From the NCBI GenBank assembly GCA_018268715.1, contig JAFDVZ010000005.1, forward strand, positions 1-64,000: a stretch of DNA of 64,000 nucleotides. Reading direction: 5' to 3'. The DNA comes from Acidobacteriota bacterium (GTDB lineage Bacteria; Acidobacteriota; Terriglobia; Bryobacterales; Bryobacteraceae). Position numbers and translations under genes: made by a program. The notes under the pieces are model-generated. The model was not told where the DNA came from. It searched no databases and was given only the letters and a program-made list of their open reading frames with translations. Below, one piece after another: positions 63,103 to 64,000 of this stretch (positions are counted from its first letter, which is position 1; each line of letters begins with the position of its first letter).

Positions 63103-63468
63103 ATGGAATTTCTATTCACAAGCAAAACATTTCCTTTTAGTACGGCCGTGATTCACTCCGGCCGAACGCTGGAGACGGTGCTGACCGGCATTCCTCCGGG
63201 TGGCTCAAAACCGGTGGATGGCGGAGTGGTGGCGGAATTGCGCGAGATCTTCCGCCAACTCGATGAAGTGCTGGCCGCGGCCGGCGTGACGAAGACGTCG
63301 GTGGTGTCCGTGCGGCTGTATCTGCAGGAAGTCATGCGTGACATCGCCGCAGTGAATGAGGTCTACAAGGAATACTTCGGAGCTCATCCACCGAACCGCC
63401 GCGCCTATGGCGTGGACTTGCAGGTGGGAATGCTGATCGAGGCGGCTGTCGTCGCTGAGTTGCCCTGA
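63103..63468 (+). CDS. RidA/YjgF-family protein
   Basis: A 121-residue protein. It has the RidA fold blocks FPFSTAVIHSGRTLETVLTGIPP, REIFRQLDEVLAAAGVTKTSVVSVRLYL, PPNRRAYGVDLQVGMLIEAAVVAELP. The catalytic Arg is expected in PNRRAYG and the Glu in LIEAAVVA. RidA hydrolyses reactive enamine/imine products of PLP lyases such as threonine dehydratase, which fits the PLP enzyme two genes upstream. Confidence 0.88.
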   Translation: MEFLFTSKTFPFSTAVIHSGRTLETVLTGIPPGGSKPVDGGVVAELREIFRQLDEVLAAAGVTKTSVVSVRLYLQEVMRDIAAVNEVYKEYFGAHPPNRRAYGVDLQVGMLIEAAVVAELP

Positions 63469-63480
63469 CGAACTCCCGAT

Positions 63481-64000
63481 ATGGCTCGCATTGGCGTACT
63501 GGGATTCCTGCACGAATCGAACACGTTTCTCGGCGTGCCCACGACGGTTGAGAACTTCGAGCGGATGTCGTATACGCGCGGTCAGGCGATGGCGGCGCGA
63601 TGGACTGGCTCGCATCACGAGTTGGGCGGCTTTTTGGAGGGATGCGCCGAGACCGGGCTCGAGGCCGTTCCGCTGATGGCCGCTATCGCCGTACCGAGCG
63701 GAGCGATCACGCCCGAAGCCTACGAGGAGATCGTCTGCGAGATGCTGCGCGCGGTGCGCGATCAGGGGCCCTTCGATGGCCTGCTGATTGGGCTGCATGG
63801 CGCCACCGTGAGCGCCAGCCACCCGGACGCCGACGGCGAGTTCCTGCGGCGGCTGCGCGCGCTGACAGGTCCCGAATTGCCGGTGATCGTCACGCTGGAC
63901 CTGCACGCCAACGTGTCGTTTGCAATGGCCGAGTACAGCACTGTGTTGATCGCATATCGGTCCAATCCGCACCTGGATCAGCGGGAACGGGGGCGGGAAG
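63481..64000 (+). CDS. M81 family metallopeptidase (MlrC-like), 3' truncated by window
   Basis: The first 173 residues of an MlrC-type protein. It starts MARIGVLGFLHESNTFLGVPTTVENF, then LLIGLHGATVSASHPDADGEFLRRLRAL and VIVTLDLHANVSFAMAEYS, the zinc-binding blocks of the family. MlrC completes microcystin degradation in sphingomonads; most relatives are uncharacterised. The C-terminal half lies outside the window. It probably belongs to the same operon as the deacylase and RidA genes. Confidence 0.88.
   Translation, partial: MARIGVLGFLHESNTFLGVPTTVENFERMSYTRGQAMAARWTGSHHELGGFLEGCAETGLEAVPLMAAIAVPSGAITPEAYEEIVCEMLRAVRDQGPFDGLLIGLHGATVSASHPDADGEFLRRLRALTGPELPVIVTLDLHANVSFAMAEYSTVLIAYRSNPHLDQRERGRE

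Overview
The window is a 64 kb piece of a high-G+C bacterial chromosome. It most resembles Acidobacteriota, probably the Bryobacterales/Solibacter group. That placement is inferred from gene content: two very large ABC permeases without ATPase partners (the Acidobacterial duplicated orphan permease type), a DUF1080 secreted hydrolase, and many MacB/FtsX-type exporters. No 16S rRNA is present. No CRISPR array, prophage or intact insertion sequence was seen.

Layout. 0-2.3 kb: translation/transcription core (tuf 3' end, rpmG, tRNA-Trp, secE, nusG, rplK), ended by a strong terminator exactly where rplA would be expected. 2.3-15 kb: mixed housekeeping and envelope genes. These include a minus-strand module of six genes (ABC ATPase, permease, LolA-like protein, beta-barrel, LytS kinase, LytTR regulator), a frameshifted membrane-protein remnant, and an ECF sigma / anti-sigma / Spy-like envelope-stress operon. 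15-20.5 kb: lhr helicase coupled to nei DNA glycosylase. 20.6-21.6 kb: a single lower-G+C gene joining a TIR domain to a receiver-like domain, the most unusual gene here. 21.6-26 kb: a tesA / ybbA / ybbP-like locus with a RimI-type acetyltransferase. 26-31.7 kb: an acyltransferase, then an ABC exporter, lipoprotein, DUF763 and DinB operon. 31.7-32.0 kb: a structured intergenic RNA candidate with a strong terminator. 32-41.3 kb: a secreted glycosidase-like protein, metY, a VapBC-type toxin-antitoxin pair, rfaE2 and mfd. 41.4-47.3 kb: two orphan permeases flanking a DUF4097 protein. 47.3-48.3 kb: about 1 kb with no credible gene.

48.3-64 kb is an accessory catabolic region. It holds a FAH-family hydrolase, two class-III aminotransferases, an aldo/keto reductase, IclR and GntR regulators, an N-acyl-D-amino-acid deacylase, a PhyH dioxygenase, two SDRs, an MFS transporter, a sialidase-like protein, an AstE/AspA-type deacylase, a threonine-synthase-like enzyme, RidA and an M81 (MlrC-like) metallopeptidase cut by the window end. 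Start/stop overlaps show that genes 57.9-62.3 kb and 54.9-56.5 kb are translationally coupled. Together they suggest uptake, deacylation and deamination of an N-acylated or peptide-like amino compound, but the substrate cannot be read from sequence. An 18-bp perfect palindrome lies between divergent promoters of the GntR gene and the deacylase and is the likely control point.

Several genes have a -10-like hexamer only 6-11 nt before the start codon and no Shine-Dalgarno sequence, suggesting that leaderless transcripts are common in this organism. Functions are called from motifs read by eye; no database search was possible.
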